Shown here in pieces: positions 61,688 to 64,000 of a DNA stretch of 64,000 nt. The position numbers and the translations under genes are program-made. The notes below the pieces were generated by a model. That model searched no databases and had not been told where the DNA came from. It saw only the letters and a program-made list of their open reading frames with translations. Source of the DNA: Cinclus cinclus (lineage: Eukaryota; Chordata; Aves; Passeriformes; Cinclidae); the NCBI RefSeq assembly GCF_963662255.1, contig NC_085051.1:54537101-54601100 (forward strand). The letters run 5' to 3'. Every line of letters begins with the position of its first letter. Within the stretch, counting starts at the first letter, position 1.

Positions 61688-61742
61688 CACTGGCTGGAGA
61701 TCCTTGCCAGTTAGGAAGAACTAGATGAAAGCAGTCACACAT
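61688..61742 (-). CDS. AHNAK2: AHNAK2 coding exon 1 (start codon, MCDCFH motif)
   Basis: The ATG is at 61742-61740. The exon encodes MCDCFHLVLPNWQGSPAS plus the first base of a Gly codon, then a GT donor at 61687-61686 (GTGGGC). The MCDCFH start followed by a VLP-W-G-P block is the N terminus of mammalian AHNAK2 as I recall it. The two cysteines at positions 2 and 4 could be lipidation sites, which is inference. The start is supported by an in-frame TAA at 61754-61752, three codons upstream, and by an A at -3. The one-base overhang fits the two-base overhang of the exon at 12994. Another GT three bases earlier (ending the exon at 61691) keeps the same phase and cannot be excluded. The exon lies about 48.7 kb from the next one and is too short to show as a long ORF. 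Confidence 0.85.
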
Positions 61743-62170
61743 CTTGGCAGATTATGGTGGTACAGCAAAAACAAGAGAGGAAAACTTTGTCTTTTCAGAG
61801 GATGCCAGTGCAGAATCAGTCCCAATCCAGAGGAGGAGACGGAGACTTTGTGATTCTGTGCTGCAGGAAAAGTGCAGCTAGACTGAAGCTAAACGCTGAC
61901 ACACTCCTCAGCCTCTCAGTGAATATACATCCTTGGATGCCAACCAGATTATTTCGGGCTGCCCTGCATTGCATTATGCCTCACTGATCACTGCTCGCAG
62001 AGCTGGAGTTCAGGTCATTGCAGAGGGAAGGGGAGTGGTGAGGATGTTCCTCGCAGAGTCTGAACACACTTAGGGAGATTGATGAAGGCTGCCCGATTGG
62101 CTGCTGCACTCCCCGAGCTCCAGCGGAGAGGCCACGCTGACAGAGCACAGCAGCCTCCTGGTGATGGAGA
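61743..62170 (-). promoter_or_regulatory. Candidate AHNAK2 5' UTR and promoter with CCAAT box
   Basis: The minus strand upstream of the start codon has AGCCAATCGG (plus 62093-62102 area, core at 62095-62100). This is a full match to the NF-Y consensus RRCCAATSR in the promoter orientation. Local sequence to about 62170 is GC-rich with several CpGs. No TATA box was seen. Transcription would then start somewhere near 62000, giving a 5' UTR of a few hundred bases. A pyrimidine-rich tract before CCAAG/ATG leaves open that the ATG exon has an upstream acceptor and that the true promoter is farther away. Confidence 0.4.
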
Positions 62171-62233
62171 CAGCCAGGAGCAGTGGGGCTGGGAAGTGCT
62201 CGGCATGTCTCCCTGAGGAAATGCAGAGAAGCA

Positions 62234-62278
62234 TGCAAGAAGGGTGAGCAGACCCTGCAAGAAGGGTGAGCAGACCCT
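62234..62278. repeat. 22-bp tandem duplication
   Basis: The unit gcaagaagggtgagcagacc plus ct occurs twice in direct succession. It lies just upstream (in AHNAK2 direction) of the candidate promoter. Confidence 0.85.
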
Positions 62279-62325
62279 GGGATTTTCCCTTCCTTGTGAG
62301 CAAGGTCTGCTGCAGCCATCCTCTA

Positions 62326-62349
62326 CCCCCCCCCCCCCCCCCCCCCCCC
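62326..62349. repeat. Poly-C run of 24
   Basis: 24 consecutive C on plus and 24 G on minus, about 590 bp upstream of the AHNAK2 start codon. Such a G run can fold as a G-quadruplex. It also breaks sequencing polymerases, so its true length is uncertain. Confidence 0.95.
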
Positions 62350-64000
62350 AATCAGGAGAAGGGAATCTCACTCATCTGCTTAAAATTGCATTCTGGACAT
62401 TCATCAGAAGAAGAGGTTTGGGACACATCTTGGAAATGAACTTGTATTCATGGCTAGCTACTTACCACTACCAGGAATGAAAAAGAACAAGATATAAATT
62501 ATACGTAGACTTTCTGTGTTGAACTTATTATAAGGCTCAGACATATTATTAGTAATATTTTTTTTTTAAAGCAGGAAAATCATGCTGCCCATTCCACATG
62601 TAACCAGCCTGTGGCCAAAACCAGCTGCTGTGCAAGAATGTGCAATGGGTCTGGTGCAGTGCCCACTGAGATCAACAGGACAAGTTTCCCTGATCCTAGT
62701 GGAAGCTGAGGAGAGGACAAGAGTAGCCAGCATGAATCAGGAGGCCAGTGCTACTAAAGACAGGGAGTGTGCCCATACCATCACCCCTGCTTTCTGGCTG
62801 TGAGTATGGCAGTGGCATTGGTGGAAAGCACAGGGTGGGAAGGGACTTCAAGGCTTCGTGCTAGAATTGGCCTCCTTGGCATTTATGGCAAGTAAGGCAA
62901 CAAATGTGGCTGCGCTGCTTGGCATTCACCTTAGATTATGCCTAGCCCTTAGTTTGTCACGAGGAGCATAATCCCCATGATGCCACCAGCCTGGCCCCAC
63001 CAGCTCTGTGGGGGCCTCAAAGATCACAGGAGAGATGACTCCCACCAGAAATCAGCTCTGTGGACTTCTGAGGCTGGGGTTCAACTCCCACAGCTTTAGA
63101 TGCGTACAGAATAAAAGGTTCATGCTGTGTCCCATTGTAGGCAAAGGACTGTACTCATCCAGCCATACTTTGTTAATTGTATCTCTAACCTTTATATTCT
63201 GCTAACTGTGCCTGATGGCATAAATCCTTGAGCAGCAGGGCCAGTGCAAGGCCCCAGTTTGTTATGGCTCAAAATGGCAAAGATGGATCAGAAGATAGAG
63301 CGGTGACTCAGGGATTCTCTGTGCCCCCACAGATGTGGTTTCTCTCTATTTGCAGAACCAGCTGATCAAGAGAGTGGTGTGGTGTCTGACAAGTGAATTA
63401 TTCTTAGTGCAGTAGAGGAATAAAAATCCATGTGCTCTTCCCCACCGTTGAAAGCCCTTTAAAGACATGCTTTTGAACACAGTAAAATATTTAGTGAAGA
63501 TGACAAGAGCTCAAGTAAAAATGCAGATGCAAGCACATGTGCATTCACACACACAACAGCTCAGCTGGAAGATCTCCCTATTTACGCATTTCAGGCATCT
63601 GTTTGCACCTACAAAGCCAAAATACTTTTGGGGCAGATATTTTTGGTTAGCTTTATTTTTGTTTCTGGTATCAGTGGTGAATTCCTGTACAATGCAGAAA
63701 GTGAGCAGGATAAGGAATGCACCAATATGTAACTATCCAGGACAGGAAGCAGAAGGGCAGGACCTGGAAGAGATCCAAACTGGGAACTAGATTTAAATGA
63801 GGTTTCAGAGCTTGAAGCATGACATGTGCAGAAATTGGTCCAGCACTGTGCTGCTAGGCACCCCAGCTCTCTGCTTTCACTGCTGCCTTGTGCAAAACAC
63901 AAATACCCTCTGGAGGAACCTGGTTTCTGTTGCTCAGGAGATTGGATCTCTCCCACAAAGGTGCAGAGGCAGCTGTTCTGCAGGAGAAGTTCAGAGCATC
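62350..64000. other. Sequence upstream of AHNAK2, no gene recognised
   Basis: Mixed-composition sequence with short ORFs on both strands (up to 115 codons) and no family signature. A neighbouring gene was not identified. Confidence 0.6.

Larger units (their letters stand above)
1..61742 (-). other. AHNAK2: AHNAK2 gene, 5' part (start codon to inside the repeat exon)
   Basis: This is the gene model joining seven coding exons on the minus strand: 61742-61688, 12994-12918, 12140-12051, 11282-11226, 10626-10485, 10139-9964 and 9183-1 (continuing past the window). Exon lengths and phases join without a frame break and give 199 codons before the last exon and 3,061 in it. AHNAK2 is a giant scaffold protein with an N-terminal PDZ domain and a very long repeat region. 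In mammals it is linked to costameres, membranes and calcium-channel-associated complexes. The exon order matches the mammalian protein as I recall it: MCDCFH start, SGRQL segment, RPRPQGSSPVYEY segment, PDZ domain, SWPKFQSIK segment, then KMPKF-type repeats. AHNAK and periaxin are relatives. The SWPKFQSIK and RPRPQGSSPVYEY blocks point to AHNAK2 rather than either of them. The C-terminal part lies beyond base 1. Confidence 0.93.

Overview
The window is vertebrate nuclear DNA, most likely from a bird. The case for a bird rests on four fragments resembling the 3' ends of avian CR1 LINEs and on a solo LTR resembling the class III (ERVL-type) LTRs abundant in songbird genomes. No bacterial-type gene organisation is present. 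Nearly the whole window belongs to one gene, AHNAK2 (AHNAK nucleoprotein 2), read on the minus strand. Identification is from recalled family knowledge plus translation by eye; no database search was run.

Layout in transcription order, from high to low coordinates. Positions 61743-64000 are upstream sequence, with an NF-Y-type CCAAT box near 62095-62100 and a 24-base poly-C run. The first coding exon (61688-61742) encodes the N-terminal MCDCFH motif. Intron 1 is about 48.7 kb (12995-61687). It holds a 178-copy 10-bp minisatellite (17891-19670), CR1 fragments (13140, 25478, 34936 and 41561), a 585-bp solo LTR (29751-30335), a CpG-rich segment with a perfect GTAAGT donor on the minus strand (39632-40330), and several simple repeats and hairpins. 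Five compact coding exons follow at 12918-12994, 12051-12140, 11226-11282, 10485-10626 and 9964-10139. The last two carry the PDZ domain. The final exon starts at 9183 and stays open to base 1 without a stop: about 580 codons of AT-rich unique sequence, then an array of near-identical 1053-bp (351-codon) repeats that runs off the left edge.

All exon phases join, giving at least 3,260 codons (199 before the last exon and 3,061 in it). Exon 3 ends at a GC rather than a GT donor. The long plus-strand ORFs in the first 7.4 kb are antisense shadows of the repeats, and the 600-758 codon ORFs near 18-19.7 kb are artefacts of the minisatellite. No second protein-coding gene could be supported.
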